A model generated the notes under the pieces. The model was not told the origin of the DNA. It worked only from the letters and a program-made list of their open reading frames with translations, and did not search any database. Positions 1 to 10,321 of a stretch of 64,000 bases of DNA are shown here, in pieces; positions within the stretch are counted from its first letter, which is position 1; each line of letters starts with the position of its first letter. Source of the DNA: Thamnidium elegans (lineage: Eukaryota; Mucoromycota; Mucoromycetes; Mucorales; Mucoraceae); the NCBI GenBank assembly GCA_025201345.1, contig JAIXMG010000003.1:186001-250000 (forward strand), given 5' to 3'. The translations under genes were made by a program, and so were the position numbers.

Positions 1-52
1 GTAGGGATGACGACAAGAAGGGAACGGTAAAGGCCATAAGTAGGAAGGGTGT

Positions 53-1184
53 GTGGTGGTAGAACGGATGAGTGAATGTACGTGTGTATATATAAATAAA
101 GATATATATTTGGAATTATATAAAAGTATAAGTAACTATGGTATAAGCATCCTCAACAACTGGTCTCAGGAAATACAAGATGCTGCCCATTACCGTGATA
201 AGTGCTACCGTAACTGGAGACATTGTAGTGTTACTATGGACAAGATGACTAGGTGGTTAGCACAAACTTGCCCTCAAGACTTTCCGTAGCCTGATCCAAA
301 AATCTAAGCGTAAATCGTGGAAGCTGTTCTGTGTCTCGCTGGAAAATAATTTTTCAAAAACTATCAAGACCATCTCAAGGATGATAAAGAAACGTTATGC
401 TACTTCAGCTTCGTTCTCCCATGCCGAAGGTACTACTAAAGCTCTTTCTGTGATGTCTACCCATATTGCTTCGATATACAACGGTTCTTTTCTTCCGGCA
501 TCAATTACTCGGCCAGCCCTTGTAACTATTGATCGCAGTGATAGTCCATTTGAATTTCTGTCCTTTATGTTTGACAGTAAGACAGTGCAGACGTATGTCA
601 TGAACTTGTCATATGGTAAAAGTCCTGGAACTGACCACATAAAAGGTGAAATGCTTAGACCATTGCGTGCTATTATCTCTCCTGTCTTGGCACTACTATT
701 TCAACTTTGCTACCAGTAGTCCTATACTCCTCTTATCTGGCGGCAAACTACTATATTCCCTATCCACAAAAAGGGTGATGGTAAGGATCATGCAAACTGC
801 CGCCCCATACCATTGACGTCTGTCCTAAGAAAGTTATTTGAAATGGTTATCTCTGGCCTTGTTGTCTCAAACTCATCTGAATTGGATGTCGCGCAAGGTG
901 GCTTTCGTACACAACGAAGTCCGCTTGATCAAGCTGTACGTCTACATGACCTGATGCATGCTTACTTTCTTCAACACCACCACTATCCATCAGTGGCCTT
1001 TCTGGATATTAAATCAGCTTTCGACACTGTAGACCGAAGGGTTGTCTGGGATGCTCTATTTGAATCAACATTAGTTTCTCGCCCTTTATCATATCTGCTT
1101 ATGAATGTGTTTGATGAGGTTTCTGTTTCTGTTTTGCTCTCAAATCAGTCGTCAGAGCCTTTTTTGAAAATAAAACAGTCATAA
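53..1184 (+). pseudogene. LINE-type non-LTR retrotransposon ORF2 fragment (linker and N-terminal reverse transcriptase), broken
   Basis: Three stretches read as one LINE ORF2 piece. Residues from 53 to about 264 resemble the linker that precedes the RT (WSQEIQDAAHYRDKCYRNW). A frameshift near 261-266 then moves the reading into the frame of 264-716, and an in-frame TAG at 717-719 interrupts it. After the stop the same frame continues to 1184 with RT hallmarks: KSPGTDHIKGEMLRPL, IFPIHKKGDGKDHANCRPI, QGGFRTQRSPLDQAV and the first-Asp block AFLDIKSAFDTVDRRVVWDAL. Sequence homology stops before the YADD/FADD box, so the catalytic core is incomplete and the copy is dead. The 5' end lies beyond the window. 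Family placement (LINE) rests on these RT blocks; the clade was not determined. Confidence 0.8.
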
Positions 1185-1497
1185 TGCTCTTTATTTAAGC
1201 ATTTAGGGAAGACATTTATAAATTACTGAATGTAATTTTGTAAATGTTCAAAAGAACACCTTTGCTTCTTTTAATGACCTTCGAAATAACTTTCACATTG
1301 GTCAGTCAAATAAAATAAAAGTAAAATATAGAGTATTCAGCACCAGTAATCAAAGCAATAGCCATTCTAACTATTCAATAAGGGGATATTTATTTAACAT
1401 ATTGATTATGATAAATGCGGGTTTATTGATATCAAAGGGGATAGTTAAGTATATTCATATACTAGGGAGCACCACACAATATCACCATTACATAAAG

Positions 1498-1794
1498 TTA
1501 CTCGTCATCATAAACGTCACCATCTTCTTGCTCGACACCTTCTTGTTTCTCATCCTCTTGTTCATCTTCTTGTTCATCTATAGGTTTGTCGTATTCTGGT
1601 TTATCTTCATCTTCAGAATCAGGATATGGTATAACAGTAGTTACGAATCTATCAAAAAGCAATTTGGCTGTCCTGCTTGTCTCCAGCATTATGCAATGAT
1701 ATACGAACTCAAAAATCATTATTATTCGGACCGTCCGGAGAGACAATACCGGCAACAATGATAATTCCATAACCCACAGACAAGAGAAAGCCAC
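1498..1794 (-). CDS. possible small acidic ORF, doubtful
   Basis: An ATG-to-stop reading of 98 codons with a strongly acidic C-terminus (repeated DEQEDEQEDE-like residues from about residue 60). No intron, promoter or family was recognised. The acidic tail may only reflect a CTT/CTC-rich plus strand. It lies between the LINE relic and another unassigned reading frame in a region that otherwise looks like decayed accessory DNA. I list it because the middle part (around ETSRTAKLLFDRFVTTVIPY) looks more protein-like than noise, but it may be a chance ORF. Confidence 0.15.
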   Translation of the reverse strand: MAFSCLWVMELSLLPVLSLRTVRIIMIFEFVYHCIMLETSRTAKLLFDRFVTTVIPYPDSEDEDKPEYDKPIDEQEDEQEDEKQEGVEQEDGDVYDDE

Positions 1795-1852
1795 TATCAG
1801 TACACTCTTTTTATCAATGGATTATGATATATCTACATTTTTTAATTAAACC

Positions 1853-2161
1853 ATGTATGATACAATTATCCAAACTATCAAAGGCATATATGGAACCAAA
1901 AAGCCTCGATTTCCCATGGACAACATCACCAAGGTCCTCAGTATCATTCAAGATGTCCCAGCAGAAAACATCAGTCGCGATAAAGGTATCATGCGGCTTA
2001 TTGATCTTGATCTCCCATCACAAGAAACCAGGTTCATCAAGTCCATTATCCAATTAATAAGTAAATTGTCTTGGTGGCGTTTTCCTATTATTTGGAAAAT
2101 GCAGGAGTACACAAAAACCGTCAATGGGGAGAACAATTATCGAGCTTCAATCTATGTATAG
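1853..2161 (+). CDS. unassigned 102-residue reading frame, possible fragment
   Basis: ATG at 1853, stop at 2159-2161. The predicted product is mixed hydrophilic/hydrophobic, with normal-looking composition (for example KKPRFPMDNITKVLSIIQDV and SKLSWWRFPIIWKMQEY) rather than the low-complexity runs usual for chance ORFs here. I do not recognise the family. It sits downstream of the LINE relic with no other gene in 1185-2901, so it may be a remnant of a mobile-element protein. No splice-extended model was found. Confidence 0.25.
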   Translation: MYDTIIQTIKGIYGTKKPRFPMDNITKVLSIIQDVPAENISRDKGIMRLIDLDLPSQETRFIKSIIQLISKLSWWRFPIIWKMQEYTKTVNGENNYRASIYV

Positions 2162-2502
2162 CTCTTGCTCCCTGCAAATAATAAAATACCTGGTTCCTGG
2201 AACTTTCTTTATAAACTACTTTTATGTTAAATATTACTCATTTTTCATTTCTATAATTATCTGTCTTGACCGAAAAAGCTAAAGCACCAGCTTCTATGTA
2301 TACAGCTAAAGATTGACCGCACTTCAAAAAAAAAGAAAAAAAAGAAAGAGTTGGTAGGTCAACAACATCAGAGGCTATAGCAAGCCACTTGTAGATTGCT
2401 TAAACTAGTTTAGGAGACGGCTGGAACTTTCTCCTTCCCCTTTTCTTATTTATTCAACTTTATTTATTTATTTATAAGTCTAATTGGGAACATTGCCTTT
2501 TG

Positions 2503-2588
2503 GAATCAACGAGTTGTATCTTTTCGTGGTTGATTCTGTTAATCGAGACCTAAATCAGGGTCTTTTAAATCTTTAATAAAAGGCTCTC

Positions 2589-2621
<33 letters not shown>
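2503..2621 (+). repeat. retroposon-like 3' end: hairpin, AATAAA and A30 tract
   Basis: An 8-bp perfect inverted repeat (GAATCAAC at 2503-2510, GTTGATTC at 2529-2536) is followed by AATAAA at 2575-2580 and an uninterrupted run of 30 A at 2592-2621. The order polyadenylation signal, short spacer, poly(A) is what an inserted cDNA copy (SINE, LINE or processed transcript) leaves behind. Poly(A) and poly(T) runs are common in this genome, so the retroposon reading is an inference; no target-site duplication was identified. Confidence 0.35.
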
Positions 2622-2625
<4 letters not shown>

Positions 2626-2901
2626 TTTAGCAGTAAATGACAATCGCTCGATGATCGGAGCCAATAACATGGGGCTAAACTATTTGATCTTGCCATAGTT
2701 TAAGCTTTTTTTTTTCTTTTTAACGTGGCGCAATAACTTCCGTGTGGTGTAAAACAAAAAGAAGAAGACACAATTATACGATTTGCCCAATTTTTTTTTT
2801 TTTTCAGGTATAAAAATTCCGACAGGTCCTTTTTTTTTTTTTTTTTTAAAAAAAAAGTTTTTTTTCTTTTTTCTTTTTTCTTTTTAAACGATTAAACAAA
2901 A

Positions 2902-3248
2902 ATGGCTCGTAAGTAGGAAGAAAAATGAATTGAGTTGCCATAAAGAGTAATTTTTTTAAATATTTTTTTTTTTCAAACAAAAAAATAGGTGGTAATCAAA
3001 GAGAACAATCTCGTGCAAAAAACATGAAGAAGAAGGAGAAAGAACAAAAAGGAAAAGCTAATAATAACGGACAAAGTCTTACTCAAAAGAAGGAAAGGTA
3101 AAAAAAAACCGAAAAAAAAAAAAAAAAAAAAAAACTAGAAAAATAGATATTTAAATTTTGCTATAGTGATGCAGCTATTATGCGTGCAAAACAAGAAGCA
3201 GCACTTGCTAAAAAGAATGAACCATCTGGTACTACTGAAGCAAAATAA
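2902..3248 (+). CDS. SERF/4F5 family small basic protein
   Basis: Three exons: 2902-2908, 2989-3097 and 3167-3248. The first exon is only 7 nt; the donor GTAAGT and acceptor TAG restore MAR-GNQRE, the invariant start of the SERF family. The product is about 65 residues, almost all charged: MARGNQREQSRAKNMKKKEK at the N-terminus and a KKES-DAAIMRAKQEAALAKK stretch near the end, matching the family layout (conserved N-terminal GNQR block, lysine-rich middle, helical C-terminus). SERF proteins are small disordered RNA- and amyloid-interacting factors found from fungi to humans; the cellular role in fungi is poorly known. The length is as expected. A homopolymer-rich leader precedes the ATG. Identification rests on the whole-length pattern and is strong. 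Confidence 0.9.
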
Positions 3249-3480
3249 TTAACAAAAAAAAAAAACCCCCCCTCTCTCTTTTATACCTTTTTTCTTTCTG
3301 TATGTGTATTTAAAATAATAATAATAATAAAAAAAAAAAAGTTACCATGTGGATAGTCATCGTAAATTTCAAAACTCCGTGAATAATAATATTTTTCTCT
3401 CGTTCTCTATGATATATCTTCTCTCCCTTTTCTATAACTTTTCTTTTTCTTCCTTTTTCCTTTTTATATACAATAATAAT

Positions 3481-4365
3481 ATGTTCAACTTGATATCAAA
3501 AGTATTCAATAAAGCTGAAATAAGTAAAGAACAGGAACAACGTAAAAGTATGTGCATAATGTCAAAAAAAAAAAAATTATAAAAAGTTAAAAAATTATTG
3601 TTACTGTTATATATATATAAAAAAAAAGTTGTCTTGAATGTATATGACATGGTAAATATAAATGAGGTTTCTTCTTTCAAGTTTTATTATTATTATTATT
3701 ATTATTATTTTTTAATTCCATTATTTAGTTACAACCTGGTTTCATTACTAACTTTGGGTATGCCATGGGCATTGGTATGCAATGGGGAAATATATTTAAA
3801 GTAGTAAACTCATCCCCTCCTTTCTTTCTTTTTAATTGTAAAAAATAAATAAGGCATTTACCATTCGGGTATAGAGATCGGTGAACACGAATATTGTTTT
3901 GGCGGACATGATTATGAGCACGTTACAGGTGTATTTATGGTACAGCCCAAGATTGGACCTCAGGGACCTTTATTCAAGTAAAGTCGTTGTGTGGAGTTTA
4001 TAAAAAATAGATAAATTACTCATTATTTTATCAATATTAGACAATCGATACATATGGGTTATACCAATCTAAGTAAAAAGCAAGTGGATAAAGTACTACA
4101 GGACATTTCAAAAGAATATATTGGCACATCGTATAATTTATTAACTAGGTAAAACGAGCTTATTTAGTGTATATATATATACATGTATATTCACTATTAG
4201 TCACTAGGAATTGTAATCATTTTTCAGAGGATTTATGTAAACGATTGACAGGAAAGACAGCACCTGGTTGGATTAATCGTGCAGCTAAATTAGGTACCAT
4301 GTTTCCTTGTGTAATACCTACTGAATGGGTTGAGCCCCCTGATGCTCAAACTGGTAACTATACTT

Positions 4366-4399
<34 letters not shown>

Positions 4400-4705
4400 C
4401 TTGTATACATCCCTGTGTGTATTTTTTTATATAGATCTATTGATTAACTTTTATAAATTAAAGGGTCAGAAAGAACGGAATCACCATCTTCTTCTTGTTC
4501 TTCAAACGCTCCATTAAAAAAACCTACTGTAACTAAAAAGAAGAGACATTCTGAATCAACTGAAAGTATTCGTATGGTAAGAACTCCTGTAATGGAAGAT
4601 GATGAAATTGATTGTTCGAGTCCTGTAAAAGAACCGGATACTTATCGACCAGAAGTAATTCGATCTGCTACTCAGTTATCAATTGTTGCTCCTGTTACAT
4701 TCTAA
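3481..4705 (+). CDS. PPPDE-domain deSUMOylase/deubiquitinase-like cysteine protease (DESI2 type)
   Basis: Seven phase-consistent exons: 3481-3547, 3629-3651, 3729-3774, 3854-3977, 4041-4148, 4208-4353 and 4464-4705, giving about 250 residues. After a short N-terminal extension the protein reads IVLNVYDM, then GIYHSGIEIGEHEYCFGGHDY, with the His of the PPPDE catalytic dyad in HSGIE, and later LLTRNCNHFSEDLCKRLTGK, with the catalytic Cys in NCNHF. PGWINRAAKLG and PTEWVEPPDA match the conserved end of the DESI2/PPPDE1 domain. The last exon is a disordered Ser/Lys-rich tail absent from the core family. These enzymes remove ubiquitin-like modifiers through an isopeptidase reaction; which modifier is cut here cannot be told. 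Both catalytic residues are present, so it is probably active. It converges on the golgin gene with 133 bp between stops. Confidence 0.9.
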
Positions 4706-4838
4706 TACGCATATACCTTTTTATTATTATTACTCTCTTATTTATTATTATTACCATTATTATTATTATTATTATTACTATTATCATTATCTTTTTTAAA
4801 AAAATAAATACATTTCGTTTTTTTTTTATATTTTTTAT

Positions 4839-5508
4839 TTATAAATCGATAGAATCATCTTCAAGTTTAATATTTGATAATGTCACAGCCGATCGATTAC
4901 GACGCAATGGACTGGATTCCTTTAATAAAAACGATATCCAAGCATCAGTAAAAGATTCCTTTTGTGGAGGTTCAATCGTAGATCGTGTTCCTACTTTAGG
5001 TCGTGTTAACCCAATTTGTTCCTTTTCTTCTTCACTTAAATGTAACACATTTGAAATGATTGTAAGGATATCAAATCGTTTACGATCACCGCGAGGTGCC
5101 AAAAAGAAACCGACCAGTAAATTGGTAATAAGTTGACTGTCAAGATTATATATTTAGTAATTTACCATCTGCTTTTTTCCTCAGTGTACAACTTACCGAT
5201 CAACATTATTTTCACTGGTTTCCTCTTTTAGTTTTCGCATGGCTTCAACTAAATGCTCGTTTAATATAATCGCTTCGTGTCTTAATTTACCAATGAGCAA
5301 ATTCTTTTCCTTAATCTCTTGCTCGTATTTTTGCGTTTTACCAACATCCTTTTGGTACTTTTCTAATGCCGCTTCCGCCGCATGTGCTCTTTCTTCGTAC
5401 TCTTTCCACGATTTTTTAGCTACAGCTAATTGTCTTTCAATATGTTCTACTGCAGCCTGCATTTCAGCATCCTTGGCTGGGGGTATATTTATGAGTTCCT
5501 TATACATG

Positions 5509-5540
<32 letters not shown>

Positions 5541-7117
5541 AAGAAAGACTTACTGGCTTGAAATTCTTCTAAAACTGTCTGTAAATTAGCAAGACTAGAT
5601 CTTTCGGATTCATGCTTTAATTGCTCGGAAGCAATGGTCTCTTTTAACTTTTCCATCTCATTATTAGAATTATCTAATTGATCCTGAATTTGGCTACACT
5701 GAGCGTCTAATTGCATAGCCATGACTTCATACTCTTCTCTTTCTCTCTGTGTATTTTCTAATCTATTTGATAACTGAGAAATAATATGCTCTTGTCTTTC
5801 TATTTGATTTGAAGTCTCTTCATCGCGCATCATCATATCTGATCTACTTCTCTCTAATTCTCTACTAGTAATCTCTAGTTCTTGTGTCAACTCGTTTACT
5901 TTCTGTCTCAACTGTTTATCTTGTTCTAATCTAGGTGCCAAGGTTTCCTTGATATGATGTAATTTACCTAATAGCGATTGATGTTCTTTACTCAATTGTT
6001 TTTCTCTTTCTTGACTAGCCTTCTTTTCTTTTTCAGTTTGAGTTAATTGTGCCTGGCATTCTTTCAACTTGGCTTCGTATTCTGTTAATTTAGTTTCTAA
6101 TTGTTCGCTTTGAGTCAACATGTCTTCCTTTTCTTCGTTTAGCTCATTGATGGTGATATTTAATTGTGTAACCTGACGTTTCAACTCTAAATATTATCTT
6201 GATCTTTTTAGTTTTAACTATTATGAAAGATAATAGAAACTTACCTTTTTCTGCACTTTGTAATTGAGTGGATTCAATATTTTGCTGTTGTTCTTGTAAA
6301 GTGGTTCGTACTTGCTCCAAAATTAATAACAAGGATGGTGGGATGCTTGTATCGACCGTGCCATTTTCTGGATCTTGTAATATATTTTGTAAACTAGATT
6401 CAATGGTTTCGATATGATCCACTGCCTTGATATCTAAAAAAAAAAGGGGGGGAAGGATTAAGTATTTCTATTGTTTCTGTTTTATTATTATTATTATTCC
6501 TTTCTACCTTGTATTTCTTTCTTTAATTTAGCAATTTCATCTTGTGTATCTACGAAAAAAAAAGGTTAAATTTTTTTTTCTCCAGCAGAATCATTCGACT
6601 AAAAATAAAAATAAAAAGCTTACTTTTTGGCTCAATAATTCTTTTTTGTACAGACTTTATATAATTATCAAGTAAAGTAGAAGTAGAAACATCCGGTACA
6701 CTATTCTCTTTATTATTTAACGTTGCCTTTTCCAACAATTCAACCAACTGCAACACCTCTTTTTGATGGCCTTGCTGGTTCTCTTTTATTTCGGTTTCTA
6801 ATAACTGTATTTCATTCGTTTGCTTTGTTTCTAATTGTTGTCTCTTACTTTTTTCCAATTGAACTTGCTTTGAGAGATTAGAATTCTCTCCTGCTAACGT
6901 CTTTATATGAGTACCGGCTTGTGTCAACTTCTTTTGATAGTTTATTAATTGGCCATGTTCTTCCTTTAGTTTTTCTTGCGTTGATTTCCATTTAGTTTCG
7001 TATTCTTTTAGTTGGTTCCTTAATTGAACCACTAAGGGTGGATTTTTCTTGAGCGTTAGTATTATTGAAGTTTATTTTTATTTTTTTAAGTTAAGTACCT
7101 TCATCTGGTGTTGACAT
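4839..7117 (-). CDS. RUD3: Golgi golgin with C-terminal GRAB domain (Rud3/GMAP-210 type)
   Basis: Seven exons on the minus strand: 7117-7099, 7031-6624, 6549-6508, 6433-6245, 6186-5554, 5476-5197 and 5136-4839. The joined frame encodes 622 residues. Residues from about 10 to 515 are Gln/Glu/Lys-rich heptad coiled coil (QLRNQLKEYETKW, KRQVTQLNITINELNEEKED and similar). From about 521 the GRAB domain follows: VDRQLITNLLVGFF, LAPRGDRKRFDIL and LSEEEKEQIGL. In Rud3p and TRIP11/GMAP-210 this domain binds GTP-loaded Arf1 and places the coiled coil on cis-Golgi membranes as a vesicle tether. The acceptor TACCCCCAG at 5477-5478 was chosen because it alone keeps phase; an upstream AG would shift the frame. 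A short tail follows GRAB. It is divergent from the METTL23-type gene, with 158 bp between start codons. Confidence 0.88.
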
Positions 7118-7275
7118 GATTTAACAAAAAAAAAAAAGTGTTGAAAAAAAAAGGGCACACATAAAAAAAAAGGGCCTTTATAAATATTTAAAGTAAGCCT
7201 GTGTTTGTGTGTGACCCTTTTAAAAAAAAAATCATTCTTTTTGGTAAACTTTCTTTTTCGTTAAAAGAAAACGTA

Positions 7276-8212
7276 ATGAATAGGTACCCAATACTTTACA
7301 ATAACGAAAAAAAAACAAGCCTAAAATAAAACCAAAAGCATAAAGAAGATAACTTTTCAAGATCAAGAAGGATCGACTGAAATACATGTAGAAGAGGTAC
7401 AATTCAAAACCTTTTTTTTCTTCTTATCTATTAATCACTACTTCAAAAATAGGTTCTCGACGCAGCATACGGTTGTTATATTTGGCCTTCTGCTCTTGTT
7501 ATGGCAGAATTCGTTTGGTATCATAGACACCAATTTACACAAAAGACTATTTTAGAGGTAATAAAAAAAAATCCCCCAAAAAACTTATGCTTACTCCAAA
7601 AAAAAAAATCATTTAAGGTTGGTGCAGGTACTTCAATTCCTTCTCTTGTTCTCGCCAAATCATGCTCACCATCTCATTTAATTTTAACCGATATACCTCA
7701 AATCTTACCTATCATTCAAGCTTGTTTACACCGAAATCAAATCCAAGATGCTTGGGTTCAATCACTGTTATGGGGTCAGTTTGGGTCAGAGACAAGTATT
7801 GACTATTTGACCAATAAAGTAGAATCACAATTACAGACCAAGATTGATTATATAATTGGAAGCGATACATTTTATGAACCAGCTCGTAAGTTCCTTTCTC
7901 TATATGGGTTATTTAAAACTGTGTTGGTTAATATATAAACTAGAGTTTGAGAATTTATTGGTGTTGATTTCTTACGTGATCCATCATCATAATCCAAAAT
8001 GTCGGTTCTTTACGACGTACCAAGAACGAAGTCCTAAACGAAGCATACAGTACTTGCTAGATAAATGGAACTTACAGTGTAGACATATCCCAAAGGATTT
8101 GTTTGAATTTGATGAGCTTAAATATATTGATAGAGAAGAGGGGTTATCGGAAGTCATTGTCAGTGCTGGCACTTTGTCTAGTGTGTTTTTATTAGAGATA
8201 TCTGCTGCTTAA
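7276..8212 (+). CDS. METTL23-type class I SAM-dependent methyltransferase (methyltransferase 16 superfamily)
   Basis: Five exons: 7276-7283 (8 nt), 7339-7396, 7453-7557, 7618-7885 and 7944-8212, giving 235 residues. The tiny first exon (ATGAATAG) spliced to SIKKITFQDQEGS is the only model that supplies an in-frame ATG. Hallmarks in order: DAAYGCYIWPSALVMAEFVW; VGAGTSIPSLVLAK, the SAM-binding glycine loop at about residue 58; LILTDIPQILP, the acidic end of strand 2; and SDTFYEPA, the (D/E)xxY(E/D)P-type motif of this superfamily. It closes with HHHNPKCRFFTTYQER. Family members methylate lysine or arginine on proteins; human METTL23 is reported to act on histone H3R17. The substrate here is unknown. 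A divergent promoter of 158 bp is shared with the golgin gene. Confidence 0.87.
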
Positions 8213-8314
8213 AGTAATTTCCACTACCAATTTTAAATAAATTTTCAGATGTCTTAGTATACCCTCCTTTTTTTTGAATGAAGCGAAAATACAGTTCTCA
8301 AATGTGTTGCTTAA

Positions 8315-8349
<35 letters not shown>

Positions 8350-8470
8350 TACTTACGCTAGTAAGGGGTTCTTTAAAGACATGCCATGTATGATGACTTA
8401 ACGGAATATTTATAATAATAATAGATCACTCGTGGACCTTCTTATTTCTCTCGGCCTTAACACCAGACTC

Positions 8471-8934
8471 TCATTTCTTCTTTTTATCGACATTAAATTT
8501 GGATCTGACTTTAGTTCCATCTTCCAGGTGTACTTCTTTATCCTTGTTCTCGATATATCTGCTAGTATTAGATGATTTCGGGCCTGTTAATATTGTTTGG
8601 GGAAGAGTAAGAGGAGGTAAAAAGCTCCTGTTACCCAACTGAGATTGCAATATTTGTCGGGTGTACTAGTCTCATCCATTTTGACATGTGTCAACTAATT
8701 TAAAAACCTGGCAAACAATCCTTCCATCAACTTTACAGCCTATTGTGTGTGATTTATTATTGCTGTTCAGGCGTTTGGCAGCAGGTACATTTTCTTCCCA
8801 ATTAATACGCAAGATATCACTATCACCGAACAGTAACTCTAAAATCTCTCCCCAAAGTTTTAAAATGAAATCCAGTTCACCTAATTTGTCTAATGGACCG
8901 GTGAAAATACAGTCTTGTTTTGTGGAAATAGTGT
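8471..8934 (-). pseudogene. degenerate fragment of an unassigned protein family
   Basis: On the minus strand one frame reads KYTISTKQDCIFTGPLDKLG followed by LDFILKLWGEILELLFGDSD, LRINWEE and IGCKVDGRIVCQVFK, ending in TGA near 8676. A second frame then reads ILQSQLGNRSFLPPLTLPQT and VHLEDGTKVRSKFNVDKKKK before TGA at 8471-8473. Both stretches look like real protein, but no splice pair joins them and no start codon fits, so I call it a broken copy. The pattern (LDFILKLW, acidic LFGD, R-x-x-W-x-E, G-x-K-V-D-x-R-I) resembles hypothetical proteins that I believe are multicopy in Mucoromycota; the function is not known to me. Confidence 0.45.
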
Positions 8935-9627
8935 ACTTCTGTAGTGGTATTGGTGAAACTTAGTATACTGGTTCATCTTATACTGGTGTTGTTGAATACT
9001 GGTACAAGTGACCTGTAATTTTAAAAACACGTTTATCTGTTTTATGTGCGTGACGGATGTACTCAAGAGACAAGCATTATGATTCTTCATTATCGCCACA
9101 TTTTATTGTCTATAAACACGAGAAAACTAAAATAAAATTAAAAAAAGGGTGTCTTTCGTATTTGAAAGATTTTATCATTGGTGGGTATGGTTAGTTGTAT
9201 GAGATGCTCTCTTTCCTTTGAACTAAGATGACGGTTCAAAAAGCTTCTTTTGCCTATTTCCGGTCGGTCAAGTCTGGAATCCCGTTTAAACAAAAGCCGC
9301 TTGTTGTTTGGTCTTCAGTAGATAATGATTGGTATTTTGAATTCTTTGTAACATAAACCATGTAATCGAACTAAGGGAACTTATAGTATAACGTGGCTAC
9401 GGTGTGAATAATAATACAAAATTGATTAAAAATACTATATCAGTATATACATGTATATCCTTATTTTACCTTTGTGATAAATAAGAATAAACAACATTTT
9501 TGGGTGGACATACATACTAAATCCCGGCATCCATAAAAACCTCGTTTTTTTTTGTATTAGGTGTACACTTTATTGATTAATTAAATGTATCAGCGTCTAT
9601 AGTGTATATAACTTTATTCTTTTCTAT
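8935..9627 (+). other. intergenic, no gene seen
   Basis: About 690 bp of AT-rich sequence between the degenerate fragment and the short-repeat cluster. I checked both strands for splice-joined reading frames and RNA-like structures and saw nothing I can support. Confidence 0.5.
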
Positions 9628-9752
9628 CAAAGTTCGTTTCCAACTGAAATTCGCACCTTTTTTCGCAGCCCAAAGTTCGCTTTTTGATTGGTCAAAGTTC
9701 GTTTTTGTAAATCATCCAAATTCGCTTTGGCATCACCCAAAGTTCGTTTTTA
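9628..9752 (+). repeat. cluster of short direct repeats, consensus CAAAGTTCGYTTTT
   Basis: Near-identical 12-14 bp words recur on one strand within 125 bp: CAAAGTTCGTTTC at 9628, CAAAGTTCGCTTTTTG at 9671, CAAAGTTCGTTTTTG from about 9692, a variant CCAAATTCGCTTTGG near 9717 and CCAAAGTTCGTTTTTA near 9737; a weaker relative, GAAATTCGCACCTTTT, lies near 9647. Spacing is irregular, about 20-25 bp. They lie immediately upstream of a transposase relic, which suits subterminal transposase-binding repeats of a DNA transposon. That role is inferred from position only. Confidence 0.6.
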
Positions 9753-9765
9753 CATTTTTATTTCA

Positions 9766-9972
9766 ATGAGTAACAGCTTTTATTATGAAGATGGACCCAT
9801 TCACAAACCTGCAACCATTCGAAAAATCATTGAAGATCGTGGATATAAATGTGTTTATTTACCACCATACCCTTCCTCAATTCAATCGAAGAGTTTTGGT
9901 CCAAGGTTAAAGCTGGAAACAAAAGAAATCCATTGGATACTACTAAAAAAATTTTACTTTATAAATGGCAGG
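9766..9972 (+). pseudogene. Tc1/mariner-like DDE transposase, C-terminal relic
   Basis: The reading begins SNSFYYEDGPIHKPATIRKI and continues EDRGYKCVYLPPYPSS. This matches the second catalytic region of Tc1/mariner DDE transposases (usually a D-N/G-x-P-x-H block, then YLPPYSPxLNPIExFW). In this frame the LNPIEEFW part reads IQSKSFGP, but the neighbouring frame restores the expected NSIEEFWSKVKAG sense, so one or more small indels have shifted the frame. Only about 70 codons remain, with no N-terminal or first catalytic Asp region. The short-repeat cluster upstream may mark the element's end. Confidence 0.65.
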
Positions 9973-10321
9973 TAAGTTTCATAAACACCCTATAATAACT
10001 ATATACTGAAACTATTCGTCTTTATTTTTTAGCACTAAAAAGTACATCTACTGCCAATAGACGGAAGAAACGGAGAAATTTTTCAGAAGGAGCATCTATT
10101 AGCATTTTTAGTACCTGTTCAAGTAAACTATTTTTTTTATTCGTCGTTTTCTCTCGTATTTAATTTCTTTATCACTCTATTACGACAACCTCGCGCTAAT
10201 TACAAGTTCAGCTCACGAGACAACTACAATAGCTACTTGATTAAAGTCCATCGTTTGTCGAATATTAGGCCCCCAAGAAAACAGCTCAAACCAAAAAATA
10301 TGACGCCAACATTTGATATTC

